Positions 41,796-50,165 of a stretch of 64,000 bases of DNA are shown here, piece by piece. The position numbers and the translations under genes were made by a program. Source of the DNA: Actinosynnema pretiosum. Its GTDB lineage: Bacteria > Actinomycetota > Actinomycetes > Mycobacteriales > Pseudonocardiaceae. Numbering within the stretch: the first letter of the stretch is position 1; each line of letters opens with the position of its first letter. The notes under the pieces were generated by a model. That model was not told where the DNA came from. It did not search any database and saw nothing but the letters and a program-made list of their open reading frames with translations. The stretch spans positions 124,001-188,000 of the forward strand of contig NZ_JAMTCF010000002.1 of assembly GCF_024171695.1 (NCBI RefSeq). Direction: 5' to 3'.

Positions 41796-43067
41796 TCACG
41801 CGCGCGCCGGTTCGTCCTGCGGGCTCGCCGAGGCGGCTCTCCGCCTCACCGCGAGGGACAGCCCGGCGGCGGCCACGGACAGCAGCCCGGCGGCGTACCA
41901 GGCGGGCGCGTAGTCGCCGAAGCCGTCCCTGACCAGTCCGGCGGCGGTCGCGGCGAGCGCGGCGCCGACCTGGTGCGAGGCGAACACCCAGCCGAACACG
42001 ACGGCCCCGGACGCGCCGAACACCTCGCGGCACAGCGCCACCGTCGGCGGCACGGTGGCCACCCAGTCCAGGCCGTAGAAGACGATGAACACCAGCATGG
42101 ACGGCTCCACGGAGTGGTGGAACAGCTGCGGCAGCACCAGCAGCGACAGCCCGCGCAGCGCGTAGTAGGCGGTGAGCAGCAGGCGCGGGTCGACGCGGTC
42201 GGTGAGCCAGCCGGACAGCACGGTGCCCGCGACGTCGAACACGCCGACCAGCGCGAGCAGCCCGGCGGCCGTGGTGGTGGGCATCCCGTGGTCGTGCGCG
42301 GCGGGGATGAAGTGCGTGCCGACCAGACCGTTGGTGGTGGCCCCGCAGATCGCGAACCCGCCCGCCAGGAACCAGAACGGGCCGGTGCGCGCGGCGGACG
42401 CGAGCGCGCCCAGCGCCCGCCCGGCCGCGCCGGTGGTGCGCTCGGGCCGGGGCACGACCTCGGTCCCGCCGTGCGGCGGCACGCCCAGGTCGGCCGGGTA
42501 CTCGCGCAGGAGCAGCAGCGCCAGCGGCACCACCGCCAGCGCCGCGCCGGACACGACCAGCGACGCCACCCGCCACCCCGACGACTCGGCGAGCGCGGCC
42601 ACCACCGGCAGGAACACCAGCTGCCCGGTCGCGCCGCCCGCCGTGAGCACGCCGGTGACCAGGCCCCTGCGCCGGACGAACCAGCGGTTGGTGATGGTGG
42701 CCACGAACGCCAGCGCCATCGACCCGGACCCGATGCCGATCATCAGGCCCCAGAACAGGACCAGGTGCCAGCTCGCGGACGACAGCGTGGACAGCGCGCT
42801 GCCCGCCGCGACCAGGGCCAGCGCGCCCGCCACGACCCGGCGCACGCCCAGCTGCTCCATCAGCGCGGCGGCGAACGGCGCGGTCAGGCCGTAGAGCAGC
42901 AGGTTCACCGACACGGCGAACCCGATGGAGCCGGTCGACCAGCCGAACTCGCGCTGCAGCGGCTCGACCAGCGCTCCGGGGGCCGCGCGGAACGCGGCGG
43001 CGCCGACCAGCGCGGTGAAGGCGACGGCGGCGACCACCCACGCCTGGTTCTGCTTGTTGCGGATCAC
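41796..43067 (-). CDS. MFS transporter
   Basis: A 423-residue, 12-helix major facilitator. The loop 2-3 motif is degenerate; FAVSVNLLLYGLTAPFAAAL and NRWFVRRRGLVTGVLTAGG are typical of the oxalate/formate and monocarboxylate-type MFS group. It is a plasma-membrane secondary transporter of unknown substrate. The GTG start at 43067 faces the divergent GlxA-family regulator with a 71-bp spacer, so regulation by that protein is likely. Confidence 0.9.
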   Translation of the reverse strand: MIRNKQNQAWVVAAVAFTALVGAAAFRAAPGALVEPLQREFGWSTGSIGFAVSVNLLLYGLTAPFAAALMEQLGVRRVVAGALALVAAGSALSTLSSASWHLVLFWGLMIGIGSGSMALAFVATITNRWFVRRRGLVTGVLTAGGATGQLVFLPVVAALAESSGWRVASLVVSGAALAVVPLALLLLREYPADLGVPPHGGTEVVPRPERTTGAAGRALGALASAARTGPFWFLAGGFAICGATTNGLVGTHFIPAAHDHGMPTTTAAGLLALVGVFDVAGTVLSGWLTDRVDPRLLLTAYYALRGLSLLVLPQLFHHSVEPSMLVFIVFYGLDWVATVPPTVALCREVFGASGAVVFGWVFASHQVGAALAATAAGLVRDGFGDYAPAWYAAGLLSVAAAGLSLAVRRRAASASPQDEPARA

Positions 43068-43138
43068 GCGGCAAGCGTGCGCCGCCTGGGCGCGCCCGCA
43101 GAAGTGGCCGGTGGGCCATCATGTGCAAACATCCGGCC

Positions 43139-44110
43139 ATGTCACCCCACCGCGTGGTCGTGCTCGTGCTGCCGGACGTGGTCGCGTTCGACCTCGGCGT
43201 CCCCGGCCAGATCTTCGGCGGCGCCCGCGACGCGGCGGACCGCAGGCTCTACCGGGTCGACGTGTGCACCCCCGGCGGCGCCCCGGTGCGCTCGGCCTCC
43301 GGGTTCACCGTCACCGCCGACCGGGGCCTGGGCCTGCTGGACGAGGCCGACACCGTCGTGGTGCCCGGCGTGCACGACCCCGCGCTGCTCGACCGGGGCG
43401 AGCTGCCCGACGGGGTCGGGGCGGCGCTGCGGAGGGCGTCCGCGCGGGGCGCGCGGGTGATGTCCATCTGCACCGGGGCCTTCGCCCTCGCCGCCGCGGG
43501 CCTGCTCGACGGGCGGCGCGCCACCACGCACTGGCTGCACGCCGACGAGTTCCGCCTGCTGTTCCCGCAGGTCGAGCTGGACCCCGGCGTGCTGTTCGTG
43601 GACGGCGGCGACGTGCTCACCTCGGCGGGCGTGGCGGCGGGCATCGACCTGTGCCTGCACGTGGTGCGCGCCGACCACGGCAGCGAGGTCGCCAACCGGG
43701 CGGCCAGGCGCAGCGTGGTGCCGTCCTGGCGACCGGGCGGGCAGGCCCAGTTCATCGACCGCCCGCTGCCTCGGGCCACCGGGGACTCGTCGACCGCGAC
43801 CGCGCGCGCGTGGGCGCTGGAGCACCTGGACGAGCCGCTGGACCTGCGGGCGCTGGCCGAGCGCGCCCGGATGAGCGTGCGCACGTTCACCCGCCGCTTC
43901 CGCGAGGAGACCGGCACGAGCCCCGGCGACTGGCTGCTCGGCCAGCGGGTCGACCGGGCGCGCAGGTTGCTGGAGACCACGGACCTGCCGGTGGACCAGG
44001 TCGCCAGGCACGCCGGGTTCGGCACCGGCGCCGCGCTGCGCCAGCGGTTCGCGGCCGTCCTCGGGGTGTCCCCGAGCGGTTACCGGACCACGTTCCGCTC
44101 CGCAGGGTGA
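43139..44110 (+). CDS. GlxA-family transcriptional regulator (DJ-1/PfpI plus AraC HTH)
   Basis: A 323-residue regulator. The N-terminal DJ-1/PfpI-like domain (about 5-180) has the nucleophile-elbow-like SICTGAFALAAAGLLDG near residue 111. The C-terminal AraC domain (about 220-320) has two HTHs: ALAERARMSVRTFTRRFRE and VARHAGFGTGAALRQRF. Such proteins sense small nitrogenous or aldehyde metabolites and activate a neighbouring transporter or enzyme. ATG 43139 is taken. The spacer to the MFS gene contains atgtgcaaacat and a direct repeat of ggccat. Confidence 0.93.
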   Translation: MSPHRVVVLVLPDVVAFDLGVPGQIFGGARDAADRRLYRVDVCTPGGAPVRSASGFTVTADRGLGLLDEADTVVVPGVHDPALLDRGELPDGVGAALRRASARGARVMSICTGAFALAAAGLLDGRRATTHWLHADEFRLLFPQVELDPGVLFVDGGDVLTSAGVAAGIDLCLHVVRADHGSEVANRAARRSVVPSWRPGGQAQFIDRPLPRATGDSSTATARAWALEHLDEPLDLRALAERARMSVRTFTRRFREETGTSPGDWLLGQRVDRARRLLETTDLPVDQVARHAGFGTGAALRQRFAAVLGVSPSGYRTTFRSAG

Positions 44111-44116
44111 TGCCCG

Positions 44117-44173
44117 GTTCGGTTTGCTGTCACCCGAACGGCCCATTGCCTGCGGCGTGATCCCGAGCAGAAT
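44117..44173 (+). promoter_or_regulatory. Candidate promoter and operator of the fructose operon
   Basis: GTTCGG (44117-44122) and CCGAAC (44134-44139) form an inverted repeat with an 11-nt spacer. TTGCCT at 44146-44151 and CAGAAT at 44168-44173 fit -35 and -10 boxes 16 bp apart. A DeoR-type repressor, the first gene of the operon, could bind the repeat. Confidence 0.4.
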
Positions 44174-44208
44174 CGGGTAGCAACGGGCAACAACGGAGGT
44201 AAACGGGC

Positions 44209-44970
44209 ATGTACGCGGCGGAGCGGCACGCCCTGCTGGCGCAGCGGGCGCGGCGGGACGGCAGGGTCGACGTCAGCGACATGGCCGAGGAGCTCGGCGT
44301 CGCCCCCGAGACCATCCGCCGCGACCTGGGCGTCCTGGAGCGCCAGGGCCTGGTCCGCCGCGTCTACGGCGGCGCGGTCGCCGTCGACCGGCTCGACGTC
44401 GAACCGGGCGTCGCCCAGCGCGACCGCACCAACGCCGCCGAGAAGGACCGCATCGCCCGCGCGGCCCTGGAGCACCTGCCCGAGCGCGGCTCGGTCCTGC
44501 TGGACGCGGGCACCACCACCGCCCGGCTCGCCGCGCTCCTGCCGACCGACCGGGAGCTGACCGTGATCACCAACTCGGTGCCCATCGCCACCGCCGTCGC
44601 CGCCCGGCCGGGCGCCACCCTGCACCTGCTCGGCGGCCGGGTCAGGGGAGCCACCCTCGCCTCCGTCGAGTCCTGGGCGCTGGACGCGCTCGAAGGGCTC
44701 CTCGTGGACGTGGTCTTCCTGGGCGCCAACGGGTTCTCCGCCCAGCGCGGCTGCACCACCCCCGACCTAGCGGAGGCCGCCGTGAAGACCGCGATGGTCT
44801 CGGCCGCGCGCAGGCGCGTGCTGCTCGCCGACCACGGCAAGCACGGGACCGACCAGCTCAGCCGGTTCGCCAAGCTCTCCGACCTGGACGTGCTGATCAG
44901 CGACAGCGGGCTCGACCGGGCGGCGGCGCGCGAGCTGGAGGCCGAGGGCCCCTCGGTGGTGCTGGCGTGA
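44209..44970 (+). CDS. DeoR-family repressor of the fructose PTS operon
   Basis: A 253-residue DeoR/GlpR regulator. The N-terminal HTH contains ELGVAPETIRRDLGVLERQG, and the YGGAV motif follows. The C-terminal sugar-phosphate-sensing domain has LLDAGTTTARLAALL, TNSVPIATAVAA and LLADHGKHG. Fructose 1-phosphate is the expected inducer, given that the next three genes form a fructose PTS. The gene overlaps fruK by 4 bp (GTGA). A GGAGG site precedes ATG 44209. Confidence 0.92.
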   Translation: MYAAERHALLAQRARRDGRVDVSDMAEELGVAPETIRRDLGVLERQGLVRRVYGGAVAVDRLDVEPGVAQRDRTNAAEKDRIARAALEHLPERGSVLLDAGTTTARLAALLPTDRELTVITNSVPIATAVAARPGATLHLLGGRVRGATLASVESWALDALEGLLVDVVFLGANGFSAQRGCTTPDLAEAAVKTAMVSAARRRVLLADHGKHGTDQLSRFAKLSDLDVLISDSGLDRAAARELEAEGPSVVLA

Positions 44971-45893
44971 TCGTCACCGTCACCCCCAACCCCAGCCTGG
45001 ACCGCACCGCCGCCATCGGCTCGCTCACCAGGGGCGAGGTGCTGCGCGCCTCGTCCGTGCGCCTCGAGCCCGGCGGCAAGGGCGTCAACGTGGCCCGCGC
45101 GCTCACCGCGGCGGGCGCGGACGCCGTCGCGCTGCTGCCCGTCGGCGGCGCGTCCGGCGGGCTCCTGCTCGACCTGCTCGGCGAGGTCCCCGCCGTCCCG
45201 GTGCCGGTCAACGGCCACACCCGCACGAACACCGCGCTGGTCGAGGCGGACGGCACCACCACCAAGATCAACGAACCCGGCCCCGAGCTGTCGCCCGCCG
45301 AGGTCGCCGCGCTCGTCGAGCAGTCCGCGCGGCTGTGCGCGGACGCCGAGTGGCTGGTGTGCTGCGGCAGCCTGCCGCCCGGCGCGCCCACCGACCTGTA
45401 CGCCCGCCTCGCCGCCGGTTCCGGCCGCGCGCGCGTCGCCGTGGACAGCTCCGGCGCGCCGCTCGCGGGCGCCGGTCCCGTCGACCTGCTCGCCCCCAAC
45501 CACGCCGAGCTGGCCGAGCTGGCGGGCGCGGAGCTGCCCACGCTCGGCGCGGTCCTCGGCTTCTCGCGCGCACTGCTCGCCGACGGCGTCGGCGCGGTGC
45601 TGGTCACCCTCGGCGCGCACGGCGCGCTGCTGGTCGACCCCCGAGGCGCGCACCACGCGATCGCCCCGCCCACCACCGTCCGCAGCACGGTCGGCGCCGG
45701 GGACGCGGCGCTCGCCGGGTTCCTGCGCGCGGGCGGCGGCGGACCGGACGCGCTGCGCGCCGCGGTCGCCTACGGCACGGCGGCGGTGGCCGCCGAGGGA
45801 AGCCGGATGCCCGGCCCCACCGAGGTGCACCCGGACGCGGTGCGCCTCGTCGACGTCGACGAGAACCTCACCCTCAGCGGAGGCGCCCCATGA
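44967..45893 (+). CDS. fruK: 1-phosphofructokinase
   Basis: A 308-residue PfkB-family kinase. The opening IVTVTPNPSLDRTAAI and EPGGKGVNVARAL (near residue 34) are the sugar-binding signatures. The C-terminal signature VGAGDAALAGFLRAGG (near 245) contains the catalytic Asp. It phosphorylates fructose 1-phosphate to fructose 1,6-bisphosphate, linking fructose uptake to glycolysis. It overlaps the regulator upstream and EIIA downstream by 4 bp each. Confidence 0.95.
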   Translation: MIVTVTPNPSLDRTAAIGSLTRGEVLRASSVRLEPGGKGVNVARALTAAGADAVALLPVGGASGGLLLDLLGEVPAVPVPVNGHTRTNTALVEADGTTTKINEPGPELSPAEVAALVEQSARLCADAEWLVCCGSLPPGAPTDLYARLAAGSGRARVAVDSSGAPLAGAGPVDLLAPNHAELAELAGAELPTLGAVLGFSRALLADGVGAVLVTLGAHGALLVDPRGAHHAIAPPTTVRSTVGAGDAALAGFLRAGGGGPDALRAAVAYGTAAVAAEGSRMPGPTEVHPDAVRLVDVDENLTLSGGAP

Positions 45894-46339
45894 CCGAACT
45901 CATCACAGCCGACCTGGTCGACCTCGACCTCGCGCCGACCTCGCGCGAAGCGGTCGTGCGCGCCCTCGCGGAGCGGCTCGTGGCGGCGGGCCGCGTCACC
46001 GACCTCGACCTGTTCCTCGCCGACGTCGCCGCCCGCGAGGCGCAGATGCCCACCGGCCTCGAAGGCGGCATCGGCATCCCGCACTGCCGCTCGGCCGCCG
46101 TCACCGCGCCCACGCTCGCGTTCGGCCGCAGCGCGGCCGGTGTCGACTTCGGCGCCCCGGACGGCCCCGCGCACCTGGTGTTCCTGATCGCCGCGCCCGA
46201 GGGCGGCGGCACCGACCACATGAAGGTGCTCGCCGCGCTGGCCCGCAGGCTGGTCCGCGCCGAGTTCACCACCACCCTGCGCGAGGCGACCGACGCCGAG
46301 CAGCTCGCCTCCTACGTCCGGACCGAGGTCGCGCCGTGA
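45890..46339 (+). CDS. PTS fructose transporter subunit IIA
   Basis: A 149-residue EIIA domain of the fructose/mannitol class. The phosphorylated His65 lies in GIGIPHCRS; further motifs are VVRALAERLVAAGRV and LVFLIAAPEGGGTDHMKVLA. It accepts phosphate from HPr and passes it to EIIB. It is a stand-alone subunit rather than fused to IIBC. ATG at 45890 overlaps the fruK stop codon (ATGA), and its own stop overlaps the next start. Confidence 0.95.
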   Translation: MTELITADLVDLDLAPTSREAVVRALAERLVAAGRVTDLDLFLADVAAREAQMPTGLEGGIGIPHCRSAAVTAPTLAFGRSAAGVDFGAPDGPAHLVFLIAAPEGGGTDHMKVLAALARRLVRAEFTTTLREATDAEQLASYVRTEVAP

Positions 46340-47769
46340 GGTTCGTCGCGATCACCGCGTGCCCCACGGGCATCGCGCACACCTACATGGCCGCCGAGTC
46401 GCTGGAGCAGGCGGCGAAGGCGTCCGGCGACGAGATCACCGTCGAGACGCAGGGCTCCGCCGGGTCCGACCCGCTGCCCGAGGAGGTCATCGCCTCGGCC
46501 GACGCGGTCATCCTGGCCGCCGACGTCGCGGTGTCCGGCCGGGAGCGGTTCGCCGGGCTGCCGGTGGTGGAGGCCAGCGTCAAGCAGGCCATCAGCGGGG
46601 CGGCCGGGCTGCTGGAGCAGGCCAGGGCCGCCGCCGCGGAGGGCAAGCGGGAACCCGCAGCCGCCGCCGACCCGGCCGAACCCGCGCTGACCAGCAAGGC
46701 CAAGGCGGGCGACGGGTTCGGCACCCGGCTGCGCCAGTGGCTGATGACCGGCGTCAGCTACCTCATCCCGTTCGTCGCGGCGGGCGGCCTGCTGATCGCG
46801 CTCGGCTTCGCCCTCGGCGGCTACGACGTCACCGACGCGCCGCCGGTCACCGAGCACTTCGACCCGGCCAGCATCGCCAGCTGGGGCGCGCTCAGCCAGC
46901 AGACCGGCGCGCTCGCGTTCGGGTTCCTGGTGCCGGTGCTCGCGGGCTTCATCGCGTTCGCCATGGCCGACCGGCCCGCCATCGCGCCCGGCTTCGTCGG
47001 CGGCGCGGTCGCCTCGGCGACCGGCGCGGGCTTCCTCGGCGGCCTCGTCGCCGGTCTCCTCGCGGGCGCGGTGGTGCTCGGGCTCAAGCGCGTCAAGGTG
47101 CCGAAGTGGATGGCCGGGGTCATGCCGGTCGTGGTCTACCCGCTGCTCGGGTCGGCCGCCGTCGGCGTCCTGATGTACCTGGTGGTGGGCAAGCCGGTCG
47201 CGGCGGCGACGACCGGGTTGACCGAGTGGCTCGGCGGGCTCACCGGGACCAGCGCGGTCCTGCTCGGCGCGCTGCTCGGCCTGATGATGGCGTTCGACAT
47301 GGGCGGCCCGGTCAACAAGGCCGCCTACACGTTCGCCATCGGCGGGCTCACCACCGACGCCCAGGCCTCGCTGGAGATCATGGCCGCCGTGATGGCCGCG
47401 GGCATGGTGCCGCCGCTGGCGCTCGCGCTGGCCACGGCCGTGCGCGGCGCCCTGTTCACCCCGGTCGAGCGGGAGAACGGGCGCGCCGCGTGGCTGCTCG
47501 GCGCCTCGTTCATCACCGAGGGCGCCATCCCGTTCGCCGCCGCCGACCCGCTGCGGGTCATCCCGCCGCTCATGCTCGGCTCGGCCGTGACCGGCGCGAT
47601 GTCGATGGGCCTCGGCGCGACGCTGCGCGCCCCGCACGGCGGCCTGTTCGTGATCGGCTTCATCGGCGGACCGCTGCAGTTCCTGCTGTCCCTGCTGGTC
47701 GGCACGCTCGTGTCGGCCGCCGCCGTGGTGCTGCTCAAGCAGTTCACGGGCGCAGCAAGAACGGCCTGA
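46336..47769 (+). CDS. PTS fructose transporter subunit IIBC
   Basis: A 477-residue fusion. EIIB occupies residues 1-100, with phosphocysteine Cys9 in ITACPTGIAHTYMAAE. A linker rich in Ala/Pro follows, then EIIC (about 130-470) with multiple membrane helices, GVSYLIPFVAAGGLLIALGF, MAFDMGGPVNKAAYTF and FITEGAIPFAAADPLR, which are fructose-class EIIC hallmarks. It imports fructose with phosphorylation at C1. The 3' end overlaps the convergent PH-domain gene by 26 bp. Confidence 0.95.
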   Translation: MRFVAITACPTGIAHTYMAAESLEQAAKASGDEITVETQGSAGSDPLPEEVIASADAVILAADVAVSGRERFAGLPVVEASVKQAISGAAGLLEQARAAAAEGKREPAAAADPAEPALTSKAKAGDGFGTRLRQWLMTGVSYLIPFVAAGGLLIALGFALGGYDVTDAPPVTEHFDPASIASWGALSQQTGALAFGFLVPVLAGFIAFAMADRPAIAPGFVGGAVASATGAGFLGGLVAGLLAGAVVLGLKRVKVPKWMAGVMPVVVYPLLGSAAVGVLMYLVVGKPVAAATTGLTEWLGGLTGTSAVLLGALLGLMMAFDMGGPVNKAAYTFAIGGLTTDAQASLEIMAAVMAAGMVPPLALALATAVRGALFTPVERENGRAAWLLGASFITEGAIPFAAADPLRVIPPLMLGSAVTGAMSMGLGATLRAPHGGLFVIGFIGGPLQFLLSLLVGTLVSAAAVVLLKQFTGAARTA

Positions 47770-49324
47770 GCAGGTCCGGGACGGCCTCGTCGGCGACGGC
47801 GAGGCCGTCCGCCTCCCCGACGTCCACCACGGCGTAGTGCCCGTCGCCCGCCGCCGTCGTGGCCACCACGGTCACCAGGCCCGCGCGGCGCTGGAAGAAC
47901 GTCCGGCGCACCCGCCAGCCGATGATCCCGGTCCGCTGCAGCGCCACCGTCTCCCGCAGCAGCGAACCCGACCGCACCACCAGGTAGCGGTCGGTCAGCG
48001 CGTGCCCCAGCGAGCGGTAGCGGTCCCAGCCGACCAGCGCGGCCAGCGGCGCCAGCGGCAGCGACGCCTGCCACGCCCACGACGGCGCCCACACCACCAG
48101 CGCGGCCACCAGCACCAGCGCCGGGAGCACCGCGCGCACCATCCGCCTGCGCAGCGCCGCCGCCGGGTGCCCGCGCAGCGGCGCGGTCGTCGGCGGGTCC
48201 TCGACCCGCAGCACCTCGCTCGTCACCCGGTGCGCCTCGGCGCGCGGGGCGGGCGGCAGCAGCAGGCTGCTCTCGCCCTTCCTGCCCAGCCCCGTGGTCA
48301 CCGCGACCGCCTTCGCGCCGCGACCGGCCCGCAGCAGCAGCGCCTCCTGCACCTCCACGCCGCGCAACCGCTGCTCCGCCAGCGACACCGAGCGCGTGGT
48401 CAGCAGCCCCCGCTGGACCCGGACCGTGCCGTCCGGCTCGCGGGTCAGCCGGTAGCCCCAGAACTGGAGCACGTACAGCAGCAGCGCGCCCAGCGTCGAC
48501 AGCACCGCCACCACCAGCACCGACACCGCGATGGTCTGCGCGAGCGGCTGCCCGACCACCCAGTGCGCCGCGTCCACCGCCGGGTCCAGCACCTCGATGT
48601 CCAGCTCGCGGGCGAAGTTCACCACCACGCCGAACAGCGCGCCGATGCCGACCAGGCCGGACAGGGTCAGCGGGGCGTAGCGCAACCAGCGGGTGTCCAG
48701 CTCGGCCAGCGTCCTGCCCGGCTCCACCGGGCGCGGTGCCTGGTCGGGCGCGCCCGCCGTGCGCGGGGCGTGGTCGAGCAGCAGCACGCGCAACCGCTCG
48801 CCCTCCGCCGAGGTGACCGCGTCCAGCGTCAGGCCGTCCTCGCCCGGCTGGTCGCGGCTGCCGGTGCCCAGCCGAACGGCGGACAGGCCGAACAGGCGGT
48901 GGCCCAGCTTCGCGGTCAGGTCCACGCTGCGGATGCGGTCGCGCGGCACCGCCAAGCGCTTGCGCACGAACAGGCCGGTGCGCAGCTCGACCTGCTCCGG
49001 GGTGATCCGGTAGCGGGTGGTGACCCAGTTCAGCACGCCCAGCGCGATGACCAGGACCACGACGCCGACGCTCATGGCGATCCGCCAGCCGTCGCCGTTG
49101 CCCAGCACCAGCAGGCCGATCAGCACCGGGACCAGGCCGATGATCTCGTTGAGCGGGCGGACCACGACCATGCGCGCGTCCAGCCGGTGCCAGTCGACGA
49201 CCAGCTCGTCGTTCAGCTCGGGGGCGGTCGGGTAGGCGGGGAGGGCCGGTTCCGCTCGGGGCGCCGGTGCTTCCGCGACCGCCGGGGCTTCCGGGTTCGC
49301 CTGCCCGCGCTCGTCCGGGGTCAC
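47744..49324 (-). CDS. YdbT-like membrane protein with three bacterial PH domains
   Basis: A 526-residue membrane protein of the bPH2 (YdbT) family. After an Ala/Pro-rich N-terminus, paired membrane helices precede each PH domain: YRITPEQVELRTGLFVRKRL with IPRDRIRSVDL-type VPRDRIRSVDLTAKLGHRLF, then YRLTREPDGTVRVQRGLL, then LTDRYLVVRSGSLLRETVAL. Function is unknown; relatives are linked to envelope stress and bacteriocin resistance. GTG at 49324 overlaps the end of the upstream PH gene by 4 bp, so the two are coupled. The 3' end overlaps the EIIBC gene on the other strand. Confidence 0.9.
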   Translation of the reverse strand: MTPDERGQANPEAPAVAEAPAPRAEPALPAYPTAPELNDELVVDWHRLDARMVVVRPLNEIIGLVPVLIGLLVLGNGDGWRIAMSVGVVVLVIALGVLNWVTTRYRITPEQVELRTGLFVRKRLAVPRDRIRSVDLTAKLGHRLFGLSAVRLGTGSRDQPGEDGLTLDAVTSAEGERLRVLLLDHAPRTAGAPDQAPRPVEPGRTLAELDTRWLRYAPLTLSGLVGIGALFGVVVNFARELDIEVLDPAVDAAHWVVGQPLAQTIAVSVLVVAVLSTLGALLLYVLQFWGYRLTREPDGTVRVQRGLLTTRSVSLAEQRLRGVEVQEALLLRAGRGAKAVAVTTGLGRKGESSLLLPPAPRAEAHRVTSEVLRVEDPPTTAPLRGHPAAALRRRMVRAVLPALVLVAALVVWAPSWAWQASLPLAPLAALVGWDRYRSLGHALTDRYLVVRSGSLLRETVALQRTGIIGWRVRRTFFQRRAGLVTVVATTAAGDGHYAVVDVGEADGLAVADEAVPDLLRPFLLRP

Positions 49325-49818
49325 GTCGCGTCGCCCGGCGTCGCCTGGGTCGTGGAGGTCAGCTCCTCGGCCAGCCGGACCGCCTCGGCGTGGTCGAGGC
49401 CCGCGATCTCCACCGGCCCCGCCGCCGACGCCGTGGTCACGGTCACCGTCGACAGGCGCAGCAGCTGCTGGAGCGGCCCGCGCTTGGTGTCCACGGTCTG
49501 GATGCGCGAGACCGGCGCGATCCGCCACTCCTGGGTCAACCAGCCGGACAGCGTGTACACCGCCTCCGGCGTGGCCTCCCAGCGGTGCACGCGGTACCGC
49601 CAGCGGGGCATCACCAGCGTGTGCGCCACTCCCGCGACCACCGTCGCGATCAAGCCCGCGACCTGCCAGGTCGACGCGTCGGACACCAGGAAGTAGGGGA
49701 CCAGCTGGATCGCCAGCAGCACCAGCCACCCGATCGCCGCGTCCAGTGTCCAGAGGGTGATCGCCCTGCGGCTGACCCGGTTCCGGGGCGCGCGCAGGCG
49801 CAACACGTCGGTGCTCAC
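49321..49818 (-). CDS. YdbS-like PH-domain membrane protein
   Basis: A 165-residue protein with two N-terminal membrane helices (WLVLLAIQLVPYFLV and VAGLIATVVAGVAHTLV) and one bPH2 domain: WEATPEAVYTLSGWLTQEWR, then IAPVSRIQTVDTKRGPLQQL. It forms the classic YdbS-YdbT pair with the next gene. It is likely a subunit of a membrane complex of unknown function. ATG at 49818. Confidence 0.92.
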   Translation of the reverse strand: MSTDVLRLRAPRNRVSRRAITLWTLDAAIGWLVLLAIQLVPYFLVSDASTWQVAGLIATVVAGVAHTLVMPRWRYRVHRWEATPEAVYTLSGWLTQEWRIAPVSRIQTVDTKRGPLQQLLRLSTVTVTTASAAGPVEIAGLDHAEAVRLAEELTSTTQATPGDAT

Positions 49819-49879
49819 TCACTCACTGTGCCCGAAGGACCGGGGTCGCGTCACACGACCCCGGCCGGTGAGCGGGTGC

Positions 49880-50032
49880 TCAGGGCTCGATGGAGTAGGG
49901 CGGGGTGAAGGTGTCCTCGATCGCGGAGGCGTTGACCGAGGGGCTCGCGCTCGCCGCGACGGCCGTGACCACGCCGAAGGACGCGCAGAGAGCGGCGACC
50001 GCGAGGATTCTGCGGAGAGAGTTAACAACCAT
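49880..50032 (-). CDS. Small exported peptide (50 residues)
   Basis: A short gene with a GGAG site 7 nt before ATG 50032. The product begins with a signal peptide, MVVNSLRRILAVAALCASFG and an AxA-type site near ASASPS. The mature part would be only about 20 residues, VNASAIEDTFTPPYSIEP. No family is recognised. It stands alone between the PH-domain genes and the acyl-CoA synthetase. Coding status rests on the ribosome site and signal peptide only. Confidence 0.6.
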   Translation of the reverse strand: MVVNSLRRILAVAALCASFGVVTAVAASASPSVNASAIEDTFTPPYSIEP

Positions 50033-50165
50033 CGTCAAGCTCCGTTCGCTCGGTGGCACCGCGGCCCGCGGCAGCGGTTCGCGGCCCTGGGACGCAGGGG
50101 AGGCAAACGTCCTTGCGGAGCATGGCACACATGGCGGCGCGCGCTCACCCCCGAGTTCCGCCCGA

